Shown here: positions 17,718 through 26,149 of the stretch, one piece after another
Layout: each line of letters starts with the position of its first letter
Position numbering within the stretch: the stretch's first letter is position 1
Source: Bacteroides fragilis NCTC 9343
GTDB taxonomy: Bacteria > Bacteroidota > Bacteroidia > Bacteroidales > Bacteroidaceae
Assembly (NCBI RefSeq): GCF_000025985.1
Contig: NC_003228.3
Coordinates: 2,356,001-2,420,000, forward strand
Direction of reading: 5' to 3'
DNA length: 64,000 nt
The notes under the pieces: model-generated
Told to the model about the DNA's origin: nothing
The model's input: the letters and a program-made list of their open reading frames with translations, nothing else
Databases searched by the model: none
Made by a program: the position numbers and the translations under genes

Positions 17718-20700
17718 TCAATTTAATGCTTTCAATTTGCTAAAATAGGGTTGTCGCAACCAAATATCTCCATCTCCCACAGCAACAAATCGTTGTTTAG
17801 CGCGTGTTAAAGCCACATTTAATAAGTTAGGTTTGGATGAAGCCCAGGAAGCAGCCCCTTTTGACTTCTCATCCAACCCCAGACATAAAATTACACCTGC
17901 TGCCTGCTTACCTTGAAACGTATGGACTGTTCCGATATGGGCATCCAACCACTTTTTTAGTTCGTTGTCTTCTATTGATTTATAGGTAGCCAGTGCTTGC
18001 TTAATAGGCTGACGCAATTCTTTTTTCAAGATAGATGGTATTTCTGAAAATGGAGAGATCACGAACAAATCGGGCAAGTCCTGTAAGTGGTGTATCTCAT
18101 CAATAATCATTTGCCTGATTAAGACACCTTGCTCTGGTACGTAATGTCGTCCGCTCACTTTCCCCTCTACTTGCAAAAATCCATTCCGCATAAACAGTTG
18201 AGAACTTTCAGCCAAAGTGGAGTTATACATCATGCCATTATACGCGATCTCATTTGCTATGGAAAACATCGGGTCAACACAACGACGATGCACCCGTAGC
18301 GGAGATCCGGTCCAAGTATCATTTGTTATCCAACCATACGGATTGGCACGATCGGCCATAGACTGAACGGAAAGAGAAGTCTGTATCTGTGTTTTATCCA
18401 ATCCGAAATGATGACTGATATTATTGACAATCTGCTCAGGAATCGTAACTACGGGCTCTATTTGAAAAGGATCTCCTACGATAACAGCCCGTTTGGAACG
18501 CCAGATAGCTCCTGCCGCCGCTTGTGGAACTGCCTGCCCTGCCTCGTCTACAAATAGCCAGGGGATTGTTCCTGTTTTCATTTGGCTAAACATGCGTTGA
18601 ATAGACGCAAATGTAGAAGAAACGACAGGGACTATCAGCCAAAATGTATTCCACATTGCCTGTATTTCTCTTTCCGTAAGGTTTCCTCCCGTTTTAAGAA
18701 AATTAAAGAAAACATCCAGCGTTGTTTTTATGCGGCTCGATGTGGCATTGGCTCGTAGTATAAACAACTCGTTCACTTTCATTGCTTCAATGAACAATTC
18801 AGATTGTAATTGTTTAAGTCTCTTCGAATACCAAGGAGAGATTTCCTGTACCTCCTTTGATTCAATCTGTTTCCAAAATGAAGCATCGGCATAGGCTCCT
18901 TTCAATTCCTGACGGGCGGCTTCGGTCAATTCCGACAATCGAGCATAGTCGCTATTTATCCTGTCGTAGTCCTTTTGGCTTTGTTCTTGTATTTTTCTTT
19001 GTTTTTCTACACGTAAGTCAAGTGCTTGCAACGAGGTTTTCTGCTTGGTTATTTCTTCGGATAATTGATTATATTTCGTGAGAGTAGCAGTTAAGGCCTT
19101 TTTATATTGAGTTCGTACCGTTTTATTAAACCAATAGATAAAGAAGCCGGGGCGGGTAGATTGTAACAGTTTCAATTCCGTCATAGCATCTTCTTTTTGT
19201 TGTTTACCTCTTTTTATCTCAGTAGACAATAAATTTTTTTCCTCAAGCAGTCCCTCTAGTTCCTTGTCGACATGAGATAAATGGCTTTCAGCATCCTCAA
19301 GCTGGATACGAAGTTTTTCTATGCTTTCCGCATCTTTCATAAAACCGGTTAGACGAGATTTCTCAATCTCCACCTCTTCAAGTTTATTTTTAAAAGATAC
19401 GACAATATTCAACCATTCTTCTTCTGTTGGTTTATAGTCCTTTAGTTGCTGTTTTAAAGTATAACTTTCCTCCTCCGAGTCCCCATCCCAAATGCTGTAT
19501 ATCAATTTTCGTTGATTTTCTTTATTGCCCATCACAGCGGCAATTAGTCCCCAACTTTCTTCGCCCACGCATTCCTCACTCACTTGCCGAAAATAGCCAA
19601 CCTGATCCGAATAGCCTCTTGCCTCTTTTTTTAAAGGAAGTTCTTTCGAAATATTTTCAACAGCACCGTTATTGGAGGAAGCGACAACTATACCTCCGTC
19701 ACAAATTGATGAATCCGGTTCATAAATGAATGGCGTGTACTTCTCACTCACTTGCACTTCACCTATTTTACGGAACGCTTTTGCCGGTTCAGTAAAGTTA
19801 ACCATCTTTTTGGCACGTTTCACCAGAATAGCTGCGATGATATCTCTTAATAAAGTAGTCTTTCCTGTTCCAGGAGGTCCATTTACCGAGAATATGCCCT
19901 CCTGCTTTTCCCCTGATAATTCTTTACTGACCGTATTCACGGCAAATTGCTGCATCAAACTCGCCGTATGGGGAGATGGCCAGCAACCATCCGGATAATT
20001 CTCCGGGACTAAACATTCTTTCAAGATCTCTGGTTGAAGTGACAAATCGAAATGAACAAAGTCTTTATTCAAACAGGCACTCAAATAATTACGGAAAGCG
20101 GTATTGTAACTTCCTTTTACGGATGAAGTAATTATTCGCTCCAAATCGTCGATGTAGAAACTGTTTAATAGGTCTGCATTCGCTTCTTCCTTATCTGAAG
20201 TATTGTTTTTTTTGTATACTTCTTCTATTCGAACATATATTTCAGTTTCCGGCGAAGTGCTCCACTTTAAGTCTTGTATGATTAGAGCTTGTATCTGTTG
20301 AAGATTTTCTAACGTTTGGGTCTCCGACAAATAACTTGAGTAATCTTCCGCAAGTTCCTTCCTATTCTCGCCCAATCGCTCTAACAGGTTCTTTCTCAAT
20401 TTATCAAAATCTTCCGACCAAGAATTGGTGTTCGCTTTGCCCGCCTCCAACTGTCTTAAGGCCCACGGCATAGTAGAAAATCCGAATGTGTTTTGTATAT
20501 ATACTCCCAGATTATCCAATTTAAGAGAAGCATAGCATACTTTGGCATCCGTTACGTTCGGATTATTACGTTCATCTTTGAAGAAATCTTTCACAAAATC
20601 CGAAACAGATATCTGGGAAAACACCCCTAAATAGATAGTATACTGAATTGTCTTTTTCGGATCTTTAGCTTCTAATGGACGCATCCAAGGAAGTTCTTTC

Positions 20701-20789
20701 AGTGGTTTAAGACTTTTATCTTTGGGTAGAATAGCTGGAGAAAAATGTTCTAATTTGTGCCAGCAAGAGAGTATCTGCATGTAATTCAT
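17718..20789 (-). CDS. SF1 (Upf1/Dna2-like) helicase with internal coiled coil
   Basis: 1023 aa AAA_11/AAA_12 type SF1B helicase. Walker A GPPGTGKTT has K310, and Walker B WLFVDEAGQAVPQ has D748 and E749. Motifs at the C-terminus include VHTFQGKQAAGVI and LLNVALTRAKQRFVAVGD (helicase motifs V-VI). About 200 residues between the two halves (about 460-680) are charged heptad-like coiled coil, as in several large Bacteroides helicases found in defence islands. The N-terminal ~270 residues are unrecognised. It shares an operon with the tautomerase 28 bases upstream. RNA/DNA helicase activity is well supported by motifs; a phage-defence role is only a guess from location. Confidence 0.85.
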   Translation of the reverse strand: MNYMQILSCWHKLEHFSPAILPKDKSLKPLKELPWMRPLEAKDPKKTIQYTIYLGVFSQISVSDFVKDFFKDERNNPNVTDAKVCYASLKLDNLGVYIQNTFGFSTMPWALRQLEAGKANTNSWSEDFDKLRKNLLERLGENRKELAEDYSSYLSETQTLENLQQIQALIIQDLKWSTSPETEIYVRIEEVYKKNNTSDKEEANADLLNSFYIDDLERIITSSVKGSYNTAFRNYLSACLNKDFVHFDLSLQPEILKECLVPENYPDGCWPSPHTASLMQQFAVNTVSKELSGEKQEGIFSVNGPPGTGKTTLLRDIIAAILVKRAKKMVNFTEPAKAFRKIGEVQVSEKYTPFIYEPDSSICDGGIVVASSNNGAVENISKELPLKKEARGYSDQVGYFRQVSEECVGEESWGLIAAVMGNKENQRKLIYSIWDGDSEEESYTLKQQLKDYKPTEEEWLNIVVSFKNKLEEVEIEKSRLTGFMKDAESIEKLRIQLEDAESHLSHVDKELEGLLEEKNLLSTEIKRGKQQKEDAMTELKLLQSTRPGFFIYWFNKTVRTQYKKALTATLTKYNQLSEEITKQKTSLQALDLRVEKQRKIQEQSQKDYDRINSDYARLSELTEAARQELKGAYADASFWKQIESKEVQEISPWYSKRLKQLQSELFIEAMKVNELFILRANATSSRIKTTLDVFFNFLKTGGNLTEREIQAMWNTFWLIVPVVSSTFASIQRMFSQMKTGTIPWLFVDEAGQAVPQAAAGAIWRSKRAVIVGDPFQIEPVVTIPEQIVNNISHHFGLDKTQIQTSLSVQSMADRANPYGWITNDTWTGSPLRVHRRCVDPMFSIANEIAYNGMMYNSTLAESSQLFMRNGFLQVEGKVSGRHYVPEQGVLIRQMIIDEIHHLQDLPDLFVISPFSEIPSILKKELRQPIKQALATYKSIEDNELKKWLDAHIGTVHTFQGKQAAGVILCLGLDEKSKGAASWASSKPNLLNVALTRAKQRFVAVGDGDIWLRQPYFSKLKALN

Positions 20790-20817
20790 CTTATTTCTTT
20801 TTATCGTGCAAATAGTT

Positions 20818-21003
20818 TTATTTAATCAAGTCAATGGTCCGACCTCCTATTCCTATATTTTCATCTGGTAATTCTTTGACCGTACATAAAAAGAATTCCA
20901 TAGGAATTTGCATGACTTCCGAAGCTACTTCTGTCACTTTTCGGATTAATTCACTTTTTTGTTCACGGGTGAGTGCCCCCCCTTCAATAGTAATATATGG
21001 CAT
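20818..21003 (-). CDS. 4-oxalocrotonate tautomerase-family protein
   Basis: 61 aa, the exact size of 4-OT monomers. It begins Met-Pro-Tyr-Ile, so after Met removal Pro1 is the N-terminal catalytic base of this superfamily. A family-type helix EQKSELIRKVTEVASEVM follows, and the ENIGIGG segment corresponds to the conserved (D/E)NWGxGG region of the hexamer. Substrate cannot be assigned. The gene is first in the operon with the helicase, an unusual pairing. Confidence 0.85.
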   Translation of the reverse strand: MPYITIEGGALTREQKSELIRKVTEVASEVMQIPMEFFLCTVKELPDENIGIGGRTIDLIK

Positions 21004-21334
21004 TGTATTATCTTATATTAGCGTTTCATTTATCTCAGATATAACTTGTTATAAAGCTGCCATACCTTCGATAGGGCAAAAATAACTGTTGGTTCAAATA
21101 TAAACAAGTTATATTAAACCTATTTTCTTGTCACCTTGCTATTCAGCATGAATTGGCTGGTAATAAGAATGCAATGAATTAAGGAATCATATTGCTATTG
21201 AATATACTATCATTTCGCATTGATAATGTGCAAATTTTCTCACTAATAGTTTATATGATTTTCAAATTGATGATGATTGTTTCCCGGTTCGTGAGGGTTC
21301 GGTTGTATGTGTCTCTCCTGCTCCATCGAGGGGC
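21004..21334. other. spacer with flanking inverted repeat at the tautomerase promoter
   Basis: Contains ATATAACTTGTT at 21039-21050 and its exact reverse complement at 21103-21114, on either side of a minus-strand -7 element TATTTTTG (21077-21084) for the tautomerase-helicase operon. The arrangement suits a regulator operator pair or a looped leader. From about 21230 an open frame without a start codon runs into the next gene, see the entry at 21335. Confidence 0.5.
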
Positions 21335-21634
21335 ATGAGGAATTCTTCCGATGAGCCAATGATTTACATGGTTGTCCAATCCAAAGAAAACTCTGTGGGT
21401 AATTATTCTACAGAAGATGGTACAAGGACATTCTATACAGAATTACTTCATTGGATAAAAGAAGTACTTAGTGAGAATCTTGATTTGATGAAGTCGCTTT
21501 TGGATAATGATCTAGCCGAAGAAAAAGCAAAGAGTTTGGTTGGATTAGATGTTACTAACGATTGGAGTCAAGAGTCTATTGAAATATTATTCAAACTGGT
21601 TTTAATGTATGCCAATAGAGAACCATATTATTAA
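21335..21634 (+). pseudogene. hypothetical protein, probably the 3' remnant of a longer gene
   Basis: The ATG frame gives 99 aa (MRNSSDEPMIYM...), but the same frame is open for about 35 more codons upstream (about 21230) and reads sensibly (DFQIDDDCFPVREGSVVCVSP) before a stop. No good start codon occurs in that part. This suggests a gene whose 5' end was lost, most likely when the neighbouring element inserted or was rearranged. The C-terminal half is acidic and helical (ELLHWIKEVLSENLDLMKSLL). I do not recognise the family. It lies just left of the 36-bp repeat that bounds the defence-array region. Confidence 0.5.
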
Positions 21635-21660
21635 CCTATTCTTCTATCCGAGGATCGGAA

Positions 21661-21696
21661 TTTTGTCTTTCAGGCAAGACTGAAACATAAAAAAAG
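21661..21696. repeat. left copy of a 36-bp direct repeat
   Basis: Identical at 35 of 36 bases to 28964-28999, with the single difference at 21682. It contains the small hairpin GTCTTTCAGGCAAGAC. The two copies bracket the TetR-recombinase-array region, 7.3 kb apart. Each copy is followed by a different terminator-like hairpin and then ACTTGTC, so it could be either an insertion boundary (att-like) or a duplicated terminator cassette. Confidence 0.8.
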
Positions 21697-21722
21697 AGGG
21701 TACCCTTTTCGGACACCCTCTA
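21695..21722. terminator. terminator hairpin upstream of the TetR gene
   Basis: GAGGGT and ACCCTC arms around a CCCTTTTCGGAC-type loop just after the 36-bp repeat's A-run and 3' of the hypothetical gene at 21335. Probably ends that transcript. Confidence 0.55.
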
Positions 21723-21867
21723 AAAATGACTTGTCCCAAAATGACCTTGCTTCGATTTGCCAACAGAGTTCACAAATTTATTTTTGTTAATCTATTGCCT
21801 TTAATATGGTTTGTATGGGAATAAAATAGTATTTTCGGGATTGGAAAATATAAAAGACTGCTGTAAA

Positions 21868-22488
21868 ATGAAAATTACCCGTGATGAATTACTGATAGCC
21901 GCGTTCAAGCTGTTTATGTCCGTGAACTATGAAAAAGCCAGTTTTGCGGAACTTGGAAAGATGCTTGGAATGTCGAAAGCCGGAATATTCAAATACTACA
22001 AGAACAAACAGGAACTATTTATTGCCGTAGTGGATAAATTTTGGTTCAGCACGCAAAATCCACGAAACAAATTCACTGAAACAAACGGTACATTTGCCGA
22101 ATTTATAGACGAATATGTGCGTGGCGTACAACGGACAATGGATATGCTGGGCGACCTGATAGGTGCAGAGCGGGAAAAGGTGGCACAAGGAAAGTTCACA
22201 TATCACGCCCAATATTTTCATTTTCTGTTTCAACTGCTCCAATACGATCCTGATGCAAAAGAAAAACTCCGTAATCTTGTAGAGGTTGATTATGCTTACT
22301 GGCGTGCCGCTATACAACGTGCCATAGCTACCGGAGAACTAAGAGAGGATGTGGATGTAGAGGATGCGGTAGTCATGTTCCGGCAGGTTTACATGGGACT
22401 TTCGTTTGAAATGGCATTTATGGGCGGATTGAACACCCAGAGGCTTGCCAAACATCTACATGCCGTTTACTCCTTATTAAAGCGTTAA
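21868..22488 (+). CDS. TetR/AcrR regulator of the defence array (candidate)
   Basis: 206 aa from the Met at 21868. An ATG at 21811 would add 19 residues that do not look like TetR, so the later start is preferred. Residues about 5-50 are a standard TetR HTH: ITRDELLIAAFKLFMSVNYEKASFAELGKMLGMSKAGIFKYYKNKQELF. The C-terminal domain is helical. It sits 157 bases upstream of the recombinase gene. Two copies of the palindrome AAACGATCGTTT, at 22555-22566 and 26725-26736, overlap the promoters of the recombinase and of a second gene group. The proximity and placement make this protein the likely binder, but no binding data exist here. Confidence 0.85.
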   Translation: MKITRDELLIAAFKLFMSVNYEKASFAELGKMLGMSKAGIFKYYKNKQELFIAVVDKFWFSTQNPRNKFTETNGTFAEFIDEYVRGVQRTMDMLGDLIGAEREKVAQGKFTYHAQYFHFLFQLLQYDPDAKEKLRNLVEVDYAYWRAAIQRAIATGELREDVDVEDAVVMFRQVYMGLSFEMAFMGGLNTQRLAKHLHAVYSLLKR

Positions 22489-22554
22489 ACAGTCCCCATT
22501 TAACGCTGATTGCTTGCTGACCTGATTGTCCGTGCAAAAAAAAGATAAAAAAGA

Positions 22555-22595
22555 AAACGATCGTTTACTTTATTTGGAATAGTTTTATAACTTTG
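22555..22595 (+). promoter_or_regulatory. recombinase promoter with AAACGATCGTTT operator
   Basis: A perfect 12-bp palindrome (22555-22566) over the -33 region and a -7 TAACTTTG at 22588-22595. The whole segment, including the GTGCAAAAAAA lead-in and a TCATnnAAnTAATGA stretch after the -7, recurs at 26702-26790. The start codon is about 50 bases downstream of the -7. Confidence 0.7.
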
Positions 22596-22645
22596 GCAAT
22601 ATCATTTAACTAATGAGAGTTGTAATGTTATAAAACAAGCCCTAC

Positions 22646-23750
22646 ATGGATGCAAGCAAACAACGGGGAAGTATCGTACTGACAAAACAAAATATAGACG
22701 GTCAGGATTATATACGGATAGAATATGCCGATAATCAGACTATTGCCTTGCTACTTTCGCAAGACAAAGGAATTAAAACAATCGGGAACGGAAGTGCATA
22801 CATACAAGCATCCACTTTCCAGCTTCCGGAGTTCTACACCCGTTACTCTCCCCACGCTTATATTGATTACAGCCGGGTATATGTTCGTCATCCTAAACCC
22901 CAACGTGAATACGTGCTGCCGAAAGGCTATTTGGAATTACTGGAACAGAAGCGTTACAGTCCCTCGACAATCAAGACTTACAGGATTTATTTCAGTGATT
23001 TCATGGAGTATCACAAAGGGCGTAACATCGACCGTCTGAAAGTGGCGGATATCAATCACTATATACTTTATTGGGTGAACGAGAAGAAAATCTCCGTATC
23101 GCAACAGAATATGCGCATTAACGCTATCAAGTTCTACTACGAGAAAGTGGAAGGTGGCAAGCGGCAATATTACGGCGGAATCACAGGTACCAAAGAGTAC
23201 AAGACACTGCCCGAAGTGTTTAGCCGTAATGAGATAAGTCGTATCCTCTCCTGTTTGCCTAACTTGAAACATCATTGCATGATTTCGCTGATATATTCTG
23301 TCGGACTAAGAAGAAGCGAACTACTGAACCTTATCCCGAAAGACATCATCAGCGAACGGATGTTAGTACGCATAATGGGTAAAAGGAAAAAGTGCCGTTA
23401 TTCGTTGTTATCAGAAAAAGTATTGAATGAGCTACGAACATATAACAAAGAGTACCGTCCGAAGAAATGGCTGTTTGAGGGGGATAGTCCCGGTGAGCAA
23501 TATTCGGCGAGCGCATTGGTTAAAGTACTGAAAAGAGGCTGCCGAACGTGCAGGTATCAAACATCGGGTACATGTACACATGCTCCGTCACTCTTTCGCT
23601 ACCCATTTGTTGGAACAAGGTACTGATCTAAGAACCATACAGGAGTTGCTGGGGCACAATGACATTAAGACAACAAATATATATCTTCATGTAACGAGTG
23701 CCCATAAATCGAGCATACCCAATCCACTTGATACACTGGATGATTCGTGA
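22646..23750 (+). pseudogene. tyrosine recombinase of the array, frameshifted near its C-terminus
   Basis: The first frame gives 326 aa ending at 23626. Residues 1-95 are an uncharacterised N-terminal part, about 95-190 the SAM-like core-binding domain (RYSPSTIKTYRIYFSDFMEYHKG), then the catalytic domain with the first Arg in SVGLRRSELL. At 23536-23538 one extra G shifts the frame. The next frame continues perfectly with [20 protein letters not shown], holding the HxLRHS motif, then [16 protein letters not shown] with the catalytic Tyr, and ends at 23750. The intact protein would be about 368 aa. As sequenced, the last catalytic residues (H, R, H, Y) are lost. Alternatives are an assembly error or ribosomal frameshifting at AAAAGAGG. 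It resembles the recombinases linked to rAID immunity-gene arrays. Confidence 0.85.
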
Positions 23751-23776
23751 GGTGTGGATATTAGAGATTAGGAACT

Positions 23777-23819
23777 ACACCATAAGGTGTGGTTATTGAA
23801 TACATTAGTCACAACTTGG
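23777..23819 (+). repeat. possible first (attI-like) site after the recombinase
   Basis: A hairpin ACACC-ATAA-GGTGT at 23777-23790 and then, at about 23802-23819, a stretch ATTAGTCACAACTTG that matches the right end of the cassette repeats (ATTAGTGATAATTG in copy B). It lies between the recombinase and the first small gene, the position of the primary insertion site in an integron-like array. Weaker match than the four copies below. Confidence 0.45.
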
Positions 23820-23842
23820 AATAACTTATAAATGATAACAGT

Positions 23843-24223
23843 ATGGATAAAGACATTATAGTAGCAGAGGATGAAGATGTTAAAATCATCTTTCATTTCA
23901 AAGTGTTTTGCAAACTCTTGAAAGAGTGCATGTCTATATATGGAAATACTACCATAGAGAATGCACAACAACTGGTTAAAAACTTTCATCCTCTCCAACA
24001 GCCAATAAGCACTACTGATGATATTGTTTTCTTTTCTCACGAAAACATTTATCACTGGGCAATGCTTGCTCTATATGGTGAAACGTATTGGCTTATACAT
24101 CCTGAATGTGAAAAACTGCCCGATAGCTATGAGAAATGGGTAGAAAATGCTTTATCTCGGCATTCGTTAGATGACTGTTATGAATTTATGAGTAAGAATA
24201 ATAATGTGACTAACAAAGCATGA
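23843..24223 (+). CDS. array gene 1: hypothetical soluble protein, putative immunity
   Basis: 126 aa, no signal peptide or membrane segment, acidic, mostly helical (MDKDIIVAEDEDVKIIFHFKVFCKLLKEC...). The central HENIYHWAMLALYGETYWLIHPECEKLP stretch is distinctive but unknown to me. First gene after the recombinase. It ends inside cassette repeat A. By analogy with rAID arrays it may neutralise a toxin delivered by a competitor, acting in the cytoplasm. Confidence 0.65.
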   Translation: MDKDIIVAEDEDVKIIFHFKVFCKLLKECMSIYGNTTIENAQQLVKNFHPLQQPISTTDDIVFFSHENIYHWAMLALYGETYWLIHPECEKLPDSYEKWVENALSRHSLDDCYEFMSKNNNVTNKA

Positions 24224-24266
24224 TAACGCTTAACAGCGTTCCCCGCTTAGTCATTACTGATAATAG
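24211..24266 (+). repeat. cassette repeat A
   Basis: TAACAA box, then the stem AACGCT-TAAC-AGCGTT (24225-24240), then CCCCGCTTAGTCATTA and a TGATAATAG end. It covers the stop codon of array gene 1 and ends 3 bases before the next ATG. It aligns base for base with copy D except for one inserted base after the stem. Copies A and D differ in stem sequence but both pair perfectly, which means the structure is conserved. Confidence 0.85.
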
Positions 24267-24269
24267 CAA

Positions 24270-25130
24270 ATGAAAATAATGGAGATTAAATATATATTTT
24301 GTATCGTCTTTTGTTTTTGGGCAATGAAAACGACAATGGCACAAAGCGACAATAACTTGTTTGCTTTGGAAAAACAGCTTTGTTTTATTCAAGATACACT
24401 ATCTATACTACGGCAAAATTATCCCTATACAGATGATAATTACTGCGATTCTTTACAACATAGATTCTCTATCCTGCTGGAAGAACTTTGTGCAGTCGAT
24501 AAAGAAATGAAATACGATTTTATAGAATTGAGGAAAAAAGAACGGCAATTTACTATGGCAGTATCAGTAGACGAGGATATGAGGGTATTTTCCCGAAACA
24601 CTTATTTCGGTGGTTCGATGCCATTGTTTGCTTCTTATATTCAATATAAGGATAAAGAACACTTGTATTTCTTCGATATAAACGAGGATAATGATATGGG
24701 AATATGTTATGATACAATTTATTCCATTCAGGCATTGAATAAAAGATATTACCTGCTTTCAGGAACAAGCCAAATAGCGGCGGCATATCCTTTAGTGGTA
24801 ATGAAAGCTGTTGGTTGTGCAAACGGAGAGTTGAAGAAAGAAATAATATTCGTTTCCGGTAATCAGCAAACAGATTATTTGTCTATCTCTTATCGCTATG
24901 TAAAAGATAACATAGACACACGATTATTCATTAGTGGCAATTTAACGTTCCCCCGTATTGTATATGTTGAAACACAAGAGGAAATATTAAAGCCTGTTAC
25001 CGTGAGAGATAAAGACGATATCAAATATATCGGTGGAGAAATTGACGTTTATAAACTTGAAAGAAATAAGAATGAAATAAAATTCATCAATAACAACGAA
25101 AGTTACCACCTAAACGATGATCCTTTCTAA
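24270..25130 (+). CDS. array gene 2: secreted/periplasmic hypothetical, putative immunity
   Basis: 286 aa with an N-terminal signal peptide (KIMEIKYIFCIVFCFWAMKTTMAQ, cut after AQ around residue 22). The Met at 24279 is an equally good start. The mature part starts with a heptad-rich helix (LFALEKQLCFIQDTLSILRQNY) and continues as beta-rich (YLSISYRYVKDNIDTRLFISG...). Periplasmic export fits an immunity protein against envelope-acting toxins. The stop codon lies inside cassette repeat B. No family recognised. Confidence 0.65.
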   Translation: MKIMEIKYIFCIVFCFWAMKTTMAQSDNNLFALEKQLCFIQDTLSILRQNYPYTDDNYCDSLQHRFSILLEELCAVDKEMKYDFIELRKKERQFTMAVSVDEDMRVFSRNTYFGGSMPLFASYIQYKDKEHLYFFDINEDNDMGICYDTIYSIQALNKRYYLLSGTSQIAAAYPLVVMKAVGCANGELKKEIIFVSGNQQTDYLSISYRYVKDNIDTRLFISGNLTFPRIVYVETQEEILKPVTVRDKDDIKYIGGEIDVYKLERNKNEIKFINNNESYHLNDDPF

Positions 25131-25146
25131 CCATTAGTGATAATTG
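25091..25146 (+). repeat. cassette repeat B
   Basis: TAACAACGAAAG, a middle part ending CGATGAT, then CCTTTCTAACCATTAGTGATAATTG. Shares the TAACAACGAAAG and CCTTTCTAACCATTA blocks exactly with copy D, but the central stem is not complementary and carries one extra base, so this copy may be degraded. It overlaps the last 11 codons and stop of array gene 2; the next ATG is 9 bases downstream. Confidence 0.85.
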
Positions 25147-25154
25147 TATGATAT

Positions 25155-25628
25155 ATGGATATAGCAAAAATTATATATGTAAGTTTAACAATGCTGACTG
25201 CATGGGTGTTTATGAGTATAGCATTTCCAATTGATACTTATAAGCATCTTTTGGGAGTTGTAGGCTCTTATATATGTGTGAGCTGTTCGGCGCTGTTTGC
25301 AAGCTGGTTTGCATGGCATTGGGTACACCCTTTTTCTTATGTAAAGTATTTATTGTGTGGCTTGCTTACTGCATTTTTGTTTCATGCAGGCTTAACTATT
25401 GGTTGCAGTATTCCAATTATCTTTTTATCTTGTTGTGGGGTTCATGTGATAAGTACAGAAGCTATAACTCTGTGGGAAGTATTAAGCTATCTTTTTAGCA
25501 TTTTCATTATGTCTTTCTATTTTGTGGGAATTTTTACTTTTGGACAATGCTTGCTAACAGCGAGCATAACAAAGATAATAATATGGAAATTGAATATAGG
25601 TAACAATATCACTAATAACGCAAGATAA
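25155..25628 (+). CDS. array gene 3: four-TM membrane protein, putative immunity
   Basis: 157 aa. Four hydrophobic segments, near residues 5-25, 30-55, 65-95 and 105-140, make it an inner-membrane protein (IIYVSLTMLTAWVFMSIAFP ... FIMSFYFVGIFTFG). Small polytopic proteins of this sort are typical immunity partners of pore-forming toxins. It begins 9 bases after repeat B and ends in repeat C. Family unknown to me. Confidence 0.65.
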   Translation: MDIAKIIYVSLTMLTAWVFMSIAFPIDTYKHLLGVVGSYICVSCSALFASWFAWHWVHPFSYVKYLLCGLLTAFLFHAGLTIGCSIPIIFLSCCGVHVISTEAITLWEVLSYLFSIFIMSFYFVGIFTFGQCLLTASITKIIIWKLNIGNNITNNAR

Positions 25629-25677
25629 CGGCAAGATAACGGCAAGCCGTTCCCTGCTGAACCATTACTAACAATCG
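25616..25677 (+). repeat. cassette repeat C
   Basis: Starts TAACGCAAG, has the stem AACGGC-AA-GCCGTT (25638-25651) and then CCCTGCTGAACCATTACTAACAATCG. An 11-base unit (AACGGCAAGAT) is tandemly duplicated ahead of the stem, at 25627 and 25638, giving two alternative left arms. Belongs to the same subtype as copy A (CCCnGCTnAnnCATTA). The next ATG follows 4 bases later. Confidence 0.85.
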
Positions 25678-25681
25678 TGCG

Positions 25682-26149
25682 ATGAATAAAACAGTCCAGT
25701 CTATACTATCATTGACTGCTGTCAGCCTTTTACTGATAGTGATAACATTCTTTTTGGGTGGCTTAGGCTTCGGGCGACTATTTGGAATATATGGTGTTAT
25801 GGAAGATAGTTTTTTAGGTATGCTTATGGTTATAGATATGCTGGTAATCTACAAGGTCTATAAGCTATATTTCTGTCAGCCCAAAGCTATAATGTTATTG
25901 TTTGGTTTGGAATGTTGCTCTATTCTTTTGTGGCTTGTCTTTATCTGTTTAGACCAACATCTATTGGATTGGCAAATAACCAATCTGTTATTGCAAGCGG
26001 TCAGTTTGGACGGCTTCGCAGGAGATGAACGAGGGTTGAATATGCTTGCAGTCTTATGTGGTATGATCTATCCGCTTATTGGGATTGGGTGTTTATTCAC
26101 TGGATTGAGATTTATAAATAAGTTAGTAACAACGAAAGATAGCATCTGA
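25682..26149 (+). CDS. array gene 4: four-TM membrane protein, putative immunity
   Basis: 155 aa with four predicted membrane segments near residues 8-30, 40-60, 68-90 and 120-145 (SILSLTAVSLLLIVITFFLGGLGFG ... MLAVLCGMIYPLIGIGCLF). It has no clear similarity in sequence to array gene 3 despite the same layout, so the two were probably acquired separately. It starts 4 bases after repeat C and ends in repeat D. Function inferred from context only. Confidence 0.65.
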   Translation: MNKTVQSILSLTAVSLLLIVITFFLGGLGFGRLFGIYGVMEDSFLGMLMVIDMLVIYKVYKLYFCQPKAIMLLFGLECCSILLWLVFICLDQHLLDWQITNLLLQAVSLDGFAGDERGLNMLAVLCGMIYPLIGIGCLFTGLRFINKLVTTKDSI

